Notes under the pieces: model-generated
What the model was told of the DNA's origin: nothing
Databases searched by the model: none
The model's input: only the letters and a program-made list of their open reading frames with translations
In this document: one piece after another, positions 46,686-59,250 of the stretch
How positions within the stretch are numbered: the first letter of the stretch is position 1
Layout: the number at the start of each line of letters is the position of its first letter
Origin: Immersiella caudata
Lineage: Eukaryota > Ascomycota > Sordariomycetes > Sordariales > Lasiosphaeriaceae
Assembly: GCA_030512335.1 (NCBI GenBank)
Contig: JAULSU010000001.1
Span: 2,232,001-2,296,000, forward strand
Length of the DNA: 64,000 nucleotides
Direction of reading: 5' to 3'
Made by a program: the position numbers and the translations under genes

Positions 46686-49600
46686 TTGGGCACGAGGACT
46701 CCAAACTCGCCATTATTCTGGGACGGCCAGGGAGTGATGGGAGCTAAGGGCATCGATATGGAGGCCTTATCTCCCCGAGATGCGAATGCCCTCCGGGCTC
46801 CTCGAGCTAACGAGCTGAAGACTAAGGCCGCAGCCCAGCTCAAGTCAGCCAAGGACAAGGAACATCCGCCTCCGCCGCCAAACAATGTCACCGAGCCCCC
46901 AAGCTCTGACCGTAAGGAGGGCGCTGTGTACCAGGTCGGCAAGCTCTTAGGAAAGGGCGGTTTCGCTATTTGCTATGATGGAAAACTGGCTGGGACGACG
47001 AAACGATACGCTCTCAAGATCGTCAAGTGCCAGATGCCGGTCAAGATGGAGCAGAAGGCACGAGATCCTAAGGCCGCCGAAACACCAGAAGTTGATCGCT
47101 AACCCTTGTCATAGTTCCAAACGGAACTCCAAATCCACTCGAAAATGCGCCACCAAAACATTGTGCAGTTTCACCGCGCTTTTACATTCGAGAGCTGCAC
47201 GTATCTTGTTCTGGAACTCTGCCCGAATGGCTCTCTTATGGACATGGTCAAAAGGCGCAAGGGTCTGACCGAGCCGGAAGTACGGTTTTACGCCGTGCAA
47301 ATCGCCGGAGCGATCAAATACATGCACGCCAAAGGAATCATCCACAGAGACTTGAAGATGGGCAACATCTTCCTCGACAAGTACATGAACGCAAAGATTG
47401 GCGACTTTGGACTTGCTGCCCTCCTGCTGACCGGAAAGGACATGCAAGTCATGCGGAGAACCACATTGTGCGGAACACCAAACTATATTGCCCCCGAAAT
47501 TCTTGAGAAGGGCAAGAAGGGACATGACCACATGGTGGATATTTGGAGTCTGGGTATCATTCTGTAAGGCGTCATGTGGCCAGTTTGTGACGTGTTGTAC
47601 TGACCGTGCGGTAGGTTCGCTATGCTTACATCCAAGCCGCCATTTCAGTCATCCACGACAGACGAGATTTACCGCCGTGCCCGAGACAGGGACTACGAAT
47701 GGCCTTCTCCTGAAACCTCGCAGAAGTACATCAGCCAAGAGGCTAAAGACCTTGTTGCGACAATGCTCCAAGACGCAGACAGGAGGCCGGACCCTGATAC
47801 GATTGTCGAGCACCCCTTCTTTACATCTGGATACATGCCTGTGGCTTCCGACATCACCAGCAAGCTTCGGGACTCCGCCCCACTGAGCCCCGCGTTTTAC
47901 GAACCCCTGACTGATCCTCAAATGATAGCACTCAACGACCGCAACGTCCAAGAAATGTGCCGGGAATGCGGTGTCGGTCCTTGGCGCCAGTCAAAATTGG
48001 TATTCAAGAACATTTGGAGGGAGATGGCCGAGGAGGAACAGATTGGGCTGACTCCTATCATTCCGCTTGCTGAAGGAATTGTCTATCGGCCATTTGATGA
48101 GATCCGCAACGAACAGAAGCTGAGGGCTCGTCTTGCTGCGCAAAAGGCTCAGGAAGCCAGGGAGGCCAGAGATGCGAAGAGTGCGCAGGAGGCTCAGACC
48201 CAGCAAGCCTCGGGCTTGGATAGGACTGCTGAGCTTAGCAGTTTCAACCAGAGCACGCAAGAAAAACGGGTTCCATCTAGTCTTCTTCGCGCACCCCCTC
48301 AAAGCTTCGCTGCTCAACAGAGGGCGCAAAGTAGGCCCACCAATACCGCCACTTACCGGTCTGCGATGGCACCAACTGCGGCAGAATCGTCGTTGAAGAC
48401 ATCTGGAAGCCTGCGTGTGCGGTCTACTCGGGAGGTAGCAGCCACAGCATCAGCATCTGCGGAAGAGCCGCTGCCGCTTGCAAAAGGAACAACCCGAAGT
48501 CTACGAAGCAATTTCACCATCAAACGAAGTCAAACAGCCCCCTCGTTGAGGGAAAATGCGCCCTACAAAGCACCAACAGCGCCCACGTCTTCAAAGCAGA
48601 AGTCCCAGGAGGAGAAACTGTCGTTGTTCAGCCCTGCGGAATACCAGGAATCGGTTGCTGGTACACAACCCGATGCCGTTTTGGAACGTCTACACAAACT
48701 GCAGGCAGAACTAGAAAGGGCGTTGAACTCTCGGTCTATGGCCATCCTGTCTTCCAAGGACAAGACGCCATCGCCACCTCATATCGTCGTCAAGTGGGTG
48801 GATTACACCAACAAGTTTGGATTGGGCTATATTCTAAACGACGGGAGCGTGGGCTGTATTTTACGAAGCATCCCCACTCAGGAAGGGGCCCCCAGCGGGG
48901 TGCTGCCTCCGGCATGCATGCTTGTCCATGGTGCAGAGCGACACTGCCAGCGCAGAGATGACCCAACCTATCCGGACAGGCACCAAATTGTTCCCATGAC
49001 TGACGGAGTTCAGTTTTATGAGAACAACGGTGAAGAGGGCTTCTCGCGTGTCCGCGTTGCCCCTGAAAGCTTCCATATTCCAGTGTATTCTGACGGCTCC
49101 ACTGGTAAGCTTTCAGCAGGCAAAGACATTTACGATCACCGGAAACGGGAAAGAATCGTGCTGTGGAAGAAGTTCGCCAACTACATGATTGCCTACGGGA
49201 GGGAGATGGACGGCCAACCCCCAGCGGACGAAGCGCCTATCCGCATCCCGACTATCACGGACCCCACCGCACCGCCGAGTGATATCGTCACATTCTATCA
49301 GCGATTTGGAGACGTTGGGTGCTGGATGTTTTGCGATGGGCACATGCAGGTGAGTGACGGGAGCCCATTGGTATAGGCTTGCTCGATTCTGACATGACTT
49401 TCAGTTTAACTTCCCCGACCACACCAAGATTGTCCTTGACTCCACAGGCACATGGTGTCACTTCTGGCACCTGCCTCAGGATGCGGCAAAGCACCTCGAG
49501 GAGACAGGCAGCCTTGCCGAGGCAGCACTTGACGGACGGACAGTTCTCTCCTATCCACTCCAGACCCTTCTCAACTTCACAGCGCCACCACGCCAACCGG

Positions 49601-49950
49601 CCCCTCGAGCCGGCACTCGCAGCACTAGCAACCCGACGAGGCGCCGGCCCGAGATTAGTCCAGAGCTTCAAGGCATCCCAGGGGCAAACCACCTGCGCCG
49701 GAAGATCGAGTTCATTCGCGACGTGATCCGCGAGTGGAACGTCAACGGTGGCATCGGAAATAGCGATATGAGTCGGGAGAAGCGGCTGCGCTGGTGCGGC
49801 ATGCGAGAGACGAAGAATGTGCCAATCCCAGCCAAACATGTCTGGGTGACTATTGGGGCGCGCTGGGGAGACGAGAGACTGTCGGCGTATGTTGACCCGA
49901 GGAGCCCAGCAGAGCTGGGACCTGATATCGACGAGACGAAGAAGCGTTGA
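46686..49950 (+). CDS. CDC5: Polo-like kinase
   Basis: Mitotic Ser/Thr kinase. Exons are 46686-47057, 47115-47563, 47615-49349 and 49405-49950, giving 1033 aa. The kinase domain starts near residue 81: glycine loop GKLLGKGGFA, Lys111 in YALKIVK, HRDLKMGN, IGDFGLAAL and activation segment RRTTLCGTPNYIAPE. A linker of about 330 residues, rich in Ala, Gln and Ser, leads to polo box 1 (VVKWVDYTNKFGLGYILNDGSVG, near 662) and polo box 2 (VTFYQRFGDVGCWMF, near 831, continued after the last intron with FNFPDHTKIVLD). A C-terminal extension of about 140 residues is typical of filamentous fungal members. Intron 1 has a GC donor (AAG|GCACGA) with a good branch site GCTAAC and TAG acceptor; only this joint gives the conserved KMEQK-FQTELQIHSKM. 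A second in-frame ATG at 46737 is an alternative start. Confidence 0.95.
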
Positions 49951-52900
49951 GGCTGTCAGTGGACGACGTGGTGTTGATTCTACTAGCGGTGTTCTTGGTT
50001 ACCGGTCTCCCAGCTATGGGGCATGACGGAGTTTTCGGTTCTTGGGTTTGGGTGGCAGGGGAAGTAATGATATCGTTCCCCTTGACACACTCGTTGTAGC
50101 TAGTTTATGGTTTGACTTGGGTCATGATGTATATGGCACGGCGTCTCGAATTGGTATATAACCAATTACATTGTTGGTGTGGACTCCTCTTCGCTACCAT
50201 GTCTTGGTGATGTGTTCTCAGAGAGCTCCCAGCTGCACCGTGAAGCTAAGCCGGATACGAGAGGACTGGCTGTCAAGGCACTCCCTTTGCTGAATCTAGT
50301 ATCCATAGGCAGCTGCCGGTTTGCTCCGGCTACCCCTTCTACAGGGCGCCCTGATGTGGCAGCTGAGAGGCCCTCTGGGGTAACCCCTGGCGGAAAGGCC
50401 CAGGAGAACGGCGACACCCTCATTTCGGGTTCTTTACTTGGCACATCTACGGCATCACTGGCAAGATGTCGAGATCCGAGGAAACAGAGAAAGCATTCCA
50501 TGAGATCCTCAACAAAACGCCAGGCAATCTCGGAACATGTTGCCTCCTTTCCTCAGGCATCACGCCCCTTCAAATATTTAACGTATTGGATAGTCAGGTT
50601 TTCAAAACGTATGCCGGCGTTACACACGCAAGCCTCGTCTCGAAAGCCTCTCTCGGGATTGTGCAACACGCGGCTCCCTGCGTGCCCATATTGTATTGGC
50701 TTCGTGGGGCACTGGCTGGGCCGGGTGTTCGCTGGGGAAATGGCCCAACGCCACGGTAGGTTGAAATCCCGTGTTCAGGGAAGCTCCGCGGACCGGGGAT
50801 GGAGAAACCTGAATATTCGACGAGAATCCTCCTGCGTGTCTAGGTCTCGCTTGGTGCTTCCAAGGAGGGAAACACCGCGCTGGCCATGGGTAGAACTCAC
50901 CAGCAGCCAAGTAGGCTTCGAATAGGTGGCGGCCTTGTTGCAACGATGATCTAGGCGTGTGTCGGAGGCTCAGGGAAGGAGCCATAGTATCCACGTGGTT
51001 CTGTGGCAATGACTGGACAAGTCCGTGGCCTTCCCGAGCGCGGCGCTGAGGAGAGCCGTGTGCTTCGATCGTGGAGTCGTGGAGACGATATCGTGGCGGT
51101 CCACTTATTAGCCGGGCGAGCTGATGCGGCTGAAGAGGATCGGGATCTTGGGCGAAGGGCGCTGTGAATTGGTGCTACCAGCCAAAAGGGGCAGGCGGCG
51201 CTGTGCCGCGGTTCCGCAAAACAGGTGTGTCGACTCCTATATCGGGTTTATTGAAGCAGCCATCGGTTTATCTTGTTTAATGCAGGACATCTGCTGTGAT
51301 TTCTCCCCATGCAGCCACCCGACAGGCTTTCCAAGCTAGTTGCTAGCGCATAGATCACACCACAACACAGTCAAGGAGAGCCGTTCTAGCTTCAAGATTC
51401 GAAGCAATGTGGTGGATGTGTCGTGTGGAGACATCGGGGCTGCCGAGCGTTCTGTCGTGGACCGGCATAACTGGCACTCAGTCGAGACCCTCAGCAGTCG
51501 GCCAAGAGCAGAAAGCTGAAGATGAGGCTTGGGCCGTTATCGGGAAGCATGTGGAGCCCACAACTGAAATAGGTCGAGGTTTAAATGTTTGCCCCATCGT
51601 ACTTAGTGAGCACGCTGTCGACGGCCTGGCCCGTCTGGCCGGTTTGCAGTTCCTTTTAAGGTAACGCGCAAAGGTGGGAGGGTAATCTGCTGCGGGCTGG
51701 CAGCAGTTTGCCATAATATCGAATTGTGTCGCAGACCAGATAGTGGTTTGTCTGATGTCTTCGGTGTTGCAGTGCTATCCGGCACCATGGCTGGCTCCAT
51801 CGTGGGCTTCGTTGCTGTGGCCAAAAATAGGGGTTGCGACTCACCCTGTGCTGGGTCAATACTTCTGGAATACGCCCTCAGTGGCAACCCAGTCCTTCAA
51901 GTCTCGCAAGCAGAGTGATCCTTGAACGTCCGGTTCTCGGCAGCTGGTGCGTTGTTCGGATAACTGCTCCTGGGTTCGGACTCGGTGGGTTCGGGCTCCG
52001 AACATCGCACGGTCAATATTCGGTGATGGTGGAAGAAGCGGAGCAGTCGGGAAGAGGCAGGTCGGCGGGCTGACAGGCATGTTGTATCACCAAGCGCTGG
52101 CGTTCTACCTATTTACCTACGCTCAGCCTTCTTCGGTCTAGAGCGGTGAAGGGAAGCAGACAGATAACAGGAAAGATGGGAAGAGGTTCAATCAGTTGAA
52201 GGCACAAAACTAGAAAGAGAATTGGAAAAGACCAATCACTGCCCTGAGCTACAGTAGGATCTGTGCTAGAAAGTCTAAATCACCAAAGGTGCTGACAGCG
52301 AACCGGGTTCAGCCAGAATGCCAAGCCTTGCGGAACCGTGGAAGTCGTCAATACCTTCCCTCTTCAGACAGCAGCGGCCAATGCAACTGCCTTGTCAAGT
52401 AACCAGCTGACACGGACGCCTCCAAACTGACGAAGTATCCATCGTTTTTTAAGGTAGTTTACAACCTACCTAAGGTAGGCCAACGTCGGAGTCTTTGGAC
52501 GATCCACCCAGAACAGCAGCTGGGTCATGTTGACGATCGCAACGATGTGGGTCCCCTCTTGGGCTTCTCATTGGCCTGCTGCTACCAAGCCCGGTTCTCA
52601 GCTTATGGATCCTGGGTTTGACGGCTTACAGGGGCCAAAACTTCGTCCCGTTCTCGTATCAACCACCACTCCATCGACATGCGCCCTCTCACCCTCGATG
52701 ATAACCTCACGCCGACGGCGCAACGCCCAACCAAAGGTGCACCCCCATCTATCTATCCCTACGGCGCCTCAACTGACCGACTCCGTCCCAGACCTTCCAT
52801 TTCTTCTCTCCTGCAGCGCAGCTAATTAATCGAGAATCAATCTTTCAGCTCACTGCGCTGGCGACATGATCCAAGGGCCGCCAGGCAGCGCCGGCTGACC

Positions 52901-53354
52901 TGCAGTAGGCCTAGGATGTCATCGTCGCTGGATTGAGACGGCGTCTTCCGTTCTTGGCTCTCGCCCGGGTGTCGTCCGCCCTGGCTCCTCTGCAATATGG
53001 AATCTTGCCGGCCGACCTCCCTCTTATTCACCCCTCAAAGTGTGGACCCTGGACTATGCTGCCACTCGGCGAAATTTCTGAGCATCGACTTTTTTGTAAC
53101 CCGGGAGCTGGTTTTTGTTTCCATGATGGGGTTCACTAGGGGGTGCGTTACCATCATGTCCACCGTGTGTCCTCCACACCGTTGGCATGGCTGCCCCTGT
53201 CCCGGCGAAGGTCACCCAGCTTGTCATGGTCGGTAGTATATAGAGACTGCACCCCACCCGTGCGCTTTTGTTTTCTTCACGTCAGTCACTCTGACCTTGT
53301 CACTCGTTCGTCCCGACTCTTCGGCGTCCAGGTCTGGACGCAAGCACCGCGACG
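49951..53354. other. Intergenic, 3.4 kb, no supported gene
   Basis: A plus-strand frame of 248 codons at 50179-50925 is matched by open frames on the other strands and shows no domain, so it is not called. A palindrome-like CCTACCTAAGGTAGG lies near 52465. The last few hundred bases form the promoter of the oxidase gene. Confidence 0.5.
53237..53242 (+). promoter_or_regulatory. Possible TATA box of the WSC-oxidase gene
   Basis: TATATA located 113 bp upstream of the ATG at 53355, a fitting distance for a fungal promoter. No further proof. Confidence 0.3.
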
Positions 53355-56300
53355 ATGAGGTCTAGACTCGTCCCTTCCCTCTTCCTGTCATCGGTATGGC
53401 GCAACCGCGCACTTTAGATCTGAGCTATGGCTAACACATAAACAGATCTCTCTTTCTCTGGCCCAGCTTACCGTGCCTTCGATTCTCCCCCACGGCTGGG
53501 CTTCGGAAGGATGCTGGACGGATGTTACGGGCAGGACCATCGGCGCTGCTGGTTATGCCGACGGCGAGGATATGACCATCGAGTCGTGCATTGCTTACTG
53601 CGACACCCGCGGTTTTGCGTATGCCGGAGTTGAGTACTCGGTCGAGTGCTTCTGTGGAAACACGCTGGCTCCGGCTGCTAGCCATGTCGCCGCGTCGCAG
53701 TGCAGTATGGCCTGCTCTGGGGATGCAACCCAGCCATGTGGCGGCCCGAGCAGGCTCAATCTCTTCCACACCACCGCCATCATCGGGCCTCAAGTCAACC
53801 CCGGCACCAACGGCTTCGTCCACCTGGGCTGCTATTCCGAAGGAACTACCGGCCGCACCCTAACTCACGGTGTCAGTGGTGCTACAATCCCAGGCTCAGA
53901 GATGACCGTCGACAGATGCACCGCCGCCTGCCTGAACGCAAATTATCTTCTCGCCGGCGTTGAGTACGGTGGCGAATGCTTCTGCGGCAATACAATCAGT
54001 AACGGCGGCGCTCCGGCCGCCGGTTGCAACATGCTTTGCAATGGTAACAGCTCTGAGTACTGCGGCGCCGGCAATCGCCTAAACGTTTACACTCGGGGAC
54101 AGCTTCCTTCCATCACGGCCACACCCACTTCCACCGGCACGGCTTCTTCCACGTCATCCTTGTCTGGACTCGCCCCTGAACCGACCGAGACGGAGATTTC
54201 CCAACCCCCAGCCGTCGGCAACTATGAGTGGTTCGGATGCCGCACCGAGGCTACTGGCGTTCGGGCGCTGAGCGGCGCTACATATGCCTCCGATGACATG
54301 ACCCTCCAGTCTTGCCAGGCCTTCTGCTCCTCTTTCACCTACTTTGGCGTCGAGTATGGGCGTGAGTGCTACTGTGGCAACTCCTTCAACGCCGGGTCGG
54401 TCGCAGCACCGGCCTCGGACTGCAGCATGACGTGCCCTGGTAACCCTTTTCAGTACTGCGGCGCCGGTAACCGCCTTTCTGTGTACGCCAGGGATGGAAC
54501 ACCTATTCCAAGCACAACTTCCTCCGCCGCCACGTCCAGCACTGGCGCTCCTGTGGCTACCGACCTACCTGAGGGCTGGGAAAGTTACGGATGTTGGCAC
54601 GAGGGCATCACTGGGCGTGCTTTGCCTATACAGGTCCCTGACATCCAGCTCAACACCCCTTCTGCCTGCGCCAACGTTTGCAAAACTGCTGGGTACACCA
54701 TCGCCGGGACTGAGTATGGCGTCCAATGCTTCTGCGGAAATGCTCTCTATAACGGGGCCGCGCCCGTCGCCGACTCCCAGTGCAGCATGAGCTGCCCCGG
54801 AAACCCCGCCTTGAAGTGTGGCGCTGGAGATAGGTTGAACATCGTCTCCCTCGATGAACCAAAAGCACATGTTCCTCCCGCTCCGCAAGTCGGCGGCCTC
54901 AACGGGTCGTGGGAGTACCAGGGCTGCGTTGTCGACAACATCGACGACAAGCGCACCTTTTACTGGGAGAACCTCTTCCCTGGCATCATGACACCCCAGA
55001 TCTGTCTGGACAGATGCCACGAGTTCGGATATGCCGCGGCGGGACTCGAGTACGGCGAGGAGTGCTACTGCGGTGACCCGCAGAACATGGTCACGAGCGG
55101 GGCAACCGTTCGTCCCGAGAGCGAATGCAACATCGTGTGCCCTGGCAATGCTTCCTCCATCTGTGGTGGTGGCTCTCGCTTGACCACGTACTTCTGGACT
55201 GGCGAGCCGCTCTACCAGTGGGACTTCCCGACCGACTACCGTGCTGGCCAGTATCAGTTCCTCATCGATGGTGTCACCATCCCTCTCATCACCTCGGAGA
55301 CAATCGAGGGCAAGGTCTCTTTTGTGTCCAAATTCGGGACTGGTCCAGGCAATGAGACTGGAGCGTACGAGCTCGATCTCACCCAGATCAGCCAGGGCCC
55401 TGCCGCTTGGCGTGAACTTCACCTGAAGACGGATGTCTTCTGCGCTGCTGGTGTTACTCTTCCCGACAAGGCAGGCCGCCAACTCATGGTCGGTGGTTGG
55501 TCCGGTGATTCCACCTACGGCACACGTCTCTACTGGCCTGGCCACGACTGGGAGGAAGACGTGAACGTGCTCAGTCTTCAGGCGGGCCGTTGGTACCCTT
55601 CGGCTATGATCATGGCCAATGGCTCTGTCATGGTTATTGGTGGCGAAACCGGTTCGAACGCTGCCGCTGTTCCCTCCATCGAGATTCTGCCCAGAACTGG
55701 AGCCCCTCCCTTGTACATGGACTGGCTTGAGCGTACGGACCCCAACAATCTGTATCCGTTCGTTGCCGTGCTCCCAAGCGGCGGTATCTTTGTCGCCTAC
55801 TGGAACGAGGCCAGGATCCTCGATGAAGATACCTTCAACACCATCAAGGTTCTTCCCAACGCGCCTGGCGGTACGTGCGATTCCTGCTGTTTTTTGCCCC
55901 TTGATTCTTTTGCCCTGATGTCTCAGGAGGGAGAGGAGGAGTTACCTCCTGAGACATGCAAACATTATCCCAAAACGGAAGTTAATAGCTGACATCGACC
56001 ACCAGCGGTAAATGACCCACTGGCAGGCCGCACATATCCCCTCGAAGGTGCTGCAGTTCTTCTCCCCCAGAGATATCCCTTCACGGAGCCTCTCGGAGTC
56101 CTCATGTGCGGTGGATCGACCATTGGTGTCGCCAACGCCCTGGACAACTGCGTTTCCATCTACCCAGATGCTCCCAACCCGAAGTGGGATCTGGAACGCA
56201 TGCCTTCTTTCCGTGTGATGCCCATCATGGCGCCTCTCCCTGATGGAACGTACTTTGTTGGCGGCGGTGCCCGCCATGGCGTTGCTGGCTTCGGCCTGGC

Positions 56301-56889
56301 CAACAACCCCAACCTCAACGCCCTGCTCTACGATCCAAGCAAACCCTTAAACCGCCGCATCACCGTCGCTGCCAACACCACTATCGCGCGTATGTACCAC
56401 AGCGAGGCCATTACCCTTCTCGACGGTCGCGTCCTTGTATCTGGCTCCAATCCAGAAGACGGTGTTAACCCTGAGGAGTATCGCGTCGAGGTCTTCCTTC
56501 CCCCATACCTCCTCAGCGGTCTCCCTCGCCCTACCTTCAACCTCCCTGAAGCCAACCGCGACTGGGCCTACGGCCAGACCGACATTCCCTTCACCGTCGG
56601 TGTCGCCGCTCGTAACGGCCCCATTACCGTGACTCTCCTAGGTTCCGTGTCCAGCACCCACGGAAACTCCATGGGCGCACGCACTCTCATGCCCAAGGTC
56701 ACCTGCACAGGGACCACCTGCAGGGTCGATGCCCCTCCCAACAAGTACGCCTGTCCACCAGGATGGTATCAATTCTTCGTTCTCGACGGTGGAATTCCCG
56801 CTGTCGGCGTGTACGTTCGCATTGGGGGGGACCCGGCCGGGCTCGGCGACTGGCCGGACGCGCCCGGCTTCACGGTTCCCGGAGTCTGA
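53355..56889 (+). CDS. Secreted copper-radical oxidase (glyoxal oxidase-like) with five WSC domains
   Basis: Secreted or wall-bound oxidase of 1115 aa. Exons are 53355-53393, 53446-55870 and 56006-56889. The first 13 codons plus the next exon form a signal peptide (MRSRLVPSLFLSSISLSLA). Five Cys-rich WSC domains start near residues 29, 137, 272, 390 and 501, each with a WxxxGC-type opening, EYGxECxCGN core and a closing CPGN..xCGAGxR. The catalytic part follows from about 605: Cys679 (VFCAAG) and Tyr730 (RWYPS) are the expected thioether pair, Tyr952-His953 (MYHSEA) and His1040 (STHGNS) the expected copper ligands. Relatives oxidise aldehydes or alcohols and make H2O2. WSC domains bind wall polysaccharides in other proteins, so wall-anchored peroxide production is a reasonable inference. 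Confidence 0.93.
55918..55957 (+). repeat. Perfect 13-bp hairpin inside oxidase intron 2
   Basis: ATGTCTCAGGAGG at 55918-55930 is the exact reverse complement of 55945-55957, with a 14-base loop. It lies within the 135-bp second intron, the longest of this gene. Confidence 0.7.
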
Positions 56890-57258
56890 AAAGAAATCAT
56901 CTATCTAGTCAGTGGGTAAGGGAGAACTGTTACCATTGTTACCATTGTTGTGTTTCGTCACTCATGACTGGGCGGTTTCCTTTGAATAGATATATATATA
57001 TATACTGCCCACACACTCGCTCGATGGTCCATGGCTGTCACAGTAAACGGCTCTGTCCAAAACCCAACGTACCTACGAAATGATCACTAAACTGAGCCTT
57101 TGACGGCCTAGAATGGAACATGCAATTCAACACTGTACATTCCCGTGGGTTTCTCAACACATTGTCATTATTTTCTGATTATCAGGGATACAGCATTAGG
57201 GCTAATTTCGTTCCTTGAAGCCCCACGAGTGGAACGTAGAGCCTCAGGTGGATGATTG
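56890..57258. other. Intergenic, convergent 3' regions
   Basis: Contains a repeated TACCATTGT pair near 56931 and a (TA)7 run at 56991-57004. No gene seen. Confidence 0.65.
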
Positions 57259-59250
57259 CTAAGGTAGGTGGGTGGCTTGTAGTTGTCTCCCCTGCTGTCG
57301 TCTGAGGTCTTCGAAATAATAGACAAAACCTTCTTCAGCCCACCACTTGCAGCGCTCGTTGTCGAACATATTTCTTTCCTCCTCTTTCTCAATCTCCCCT
57401 CCCACCAGCGAAGTTGCTATCGCCCAAAAAGGAATCGCTTTACGGACCGTTCTCTCTTCGCCGTATATTGGCCATTCCCCCCGAGGACCTGGGATGCCCT
57501 GTTGAATGAAGTACAGCAGGCTATTTTTCCAACCCATGCCATTCATGTAAAATGTGTTAGATTCAGCCTCGCTGTTGTCACGGTAGAGGCCCATCATGCC
57601 TAAATTCTTCATGTTTCCTGAGTTGAACATGTATGAAGAATTCAGGAGAGCCTGACCTAGGGCCCACGCATTGCAGCCCATAAAGATCTCTCTGATGATG
57701 TTGTAACCGGCAACAGCAGGCTCGGGGTAGCGAAGGTCATAGGGCAGTATTTCCGGTGGGCCGTCTAGCAAAGCATTCATGTTAATTCTTGACAGGCGCC
57801 CCAGTGAGGGCTTACTTAGACATGTAAGTGAGCTCTTCGCGAACCTTGTCGTTGTATACGGGCTGCTTTACGCGCTCTAGCCTGTTGTTTAAGAACCCAC
57901 AGAATAGCTTTCTTAAGTTATCGTCGACTTCCTCTCGAGTTTGGGCCGTAACATTCCTCAGGTCAAGTCCATCAGAGATGCCATATCCAACAATAAGCTG
58001 ATTTCGTCAGAAACATCCGTGAATTACAATAGTGACAACTGTCCTCACCCTGATGGTTTTGAAGTATCCTAAGGTGCCCAAGGACTCGACCGGGTGTCTA
58101 GACGAAAAGGCGCCTCAAACGACGGGACCAAAAAGCCTTGTATTTGGGGGGGCTGAGTTTATTACCAGTTCGTTGGTCGCCATCAGAGACGAAGAGTTGA
58201 GTCACCGGAGTTGCTCGACCGTTCGAATCTTCTCTCCGGTCGGATTGGAAGCGCTGTGCATAACGCCAACGAATGCGGCCACGGTATCGAGTGAAAACTG
58301 CCACTCGGGTCCTATTATGATAGCCTAGTAGAAAGGGGTGGATCCGGACGGGTGGTAGGGCGAGGGGTTTGGGTTTTTTCCCCCGTTGAAAGCTGTAATA
58401 TGATGCTGCACGACTGACTAGACTGGAAAAGGGATAGAGTGAGACTTAAGACGCTTACCATCAAAGCTCCGGCCAGCTGGCCTGATCCAACTACAGTTAC
58501 TCGTCCTGGATTGCCCCCAAACTTCCCAATGTGGTCAGTCGGGTCAGTTACTCCGAATGGGTTCAGTCTGAGAGTGTGGCCTACAGTTGACGACAACAGA
58601 TATATGGAACTCGCTGCCACATTGTCTGAAATAATTTTCCTCCACGTATGGGGCGAAGGTAACGTATGCGCCATCGATCACGTCCTTGGAACCTTTGTTC
58701 CTGTCAGCATCACCAGCTCCTCCGTACCTACCTACACAACAGGGCGTTCATACCAGCGGTGAAGGACGCCTGACCGAACGTGACAACGACGGGAGCTCGA
58801 ACATTGCCACAACGGAGGGGGTCAGTCTTTCTGTCAAAGAACTGTTTGGGGATAAAAACGTCGAGGAAAATGCAATCCTCTGTTGTCGGCTGGTCGAGAC
58901 TCACGTCTTGCTCGTCTCTGCATGCGTTGATAAGCTCGCTCTCGAGAGGCAGCGATTTATGGCGCTCAGCCATGCGATGCAACATGAAGTTGCAGACTTT
59001 TGGCATTCCCAGCCAGGTATTGCCTAGGGGCACACACGCGGCCCGTCGTTGGCAAGAGAACATCGTCGGGGACGGCTTCGGGTCTTCGGAAACGCCTATC
59101 ACCGAGCGGGGGCATACCATAGCGAATGCCAATGCAAGGAAAAGAGAGAAACCATTCCGGATGGCACCGGGATGAAAGGACGCTGCTGTTTAATATGTGG
59201 GTGGGAAGGTCAACAATTGTCAGGAAAAAGGCCGATTCGGGAGACATTGG
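57259..59250 (-). pseudogene. Carboxylesterase type B pseudogene
   Basis: Remains of a type B carboxylesterase (alpha/beta hydrolase) on the minus strand, readable only by changing frame. In order: GIRYGMPPLGDRRFRRPEA near 59170, then a one-base shift near 59030 into PLGNTWLGMPKVCNF and LDQPTTEDCIFLDVFIPKQ; FGGNPGRVTVVGSGQLAGA near 58490; ITAFNGGKNPNPSPYHP near 58370; a TAG stop at 58325-58327; GPEWQFSLDTVAAF; a TGA stop near 58202; a further shift near 58131 into AFGPVV followed by another stop; LLVGYGISDGLDL near 57960; and YNIIREIFMGCNAWALG to KWWAEEGF near 57340. The nucleophile elbow GESAG is replaced by GSGQLAG, so the catalytic Ser context is lost, and the oxyanion GGGF is FGQASF. With at least two shifts and three stops this cannot make an active enzyme. 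Confidence 0.78.

Noticed and set aside
50179..50925. Plus-strand frame of 248 codons
   Set aside because: Low in pattern, matched by open frames on other strands, no family motif; likely chance in GC-rich DNA.
52440..52480. CCTACCTAAGGTAGG palindrome-like element
   Set aside because: Short TACCTA/TAGGTA motifs recur in several intergenic regions of this window, so one copy carries little weight without genome-wide counts.
57259..57780. Free-standing 173-codon gene
   Set aside because: It reads as the C-terminal part of a type B carboxylesterase with decayed upstream parts, so it is included in the pseudogene.
58032..58328. Plus-strand frame of 98 codons
   Set aside because: It is the antisense of the carboxylesterase relic.
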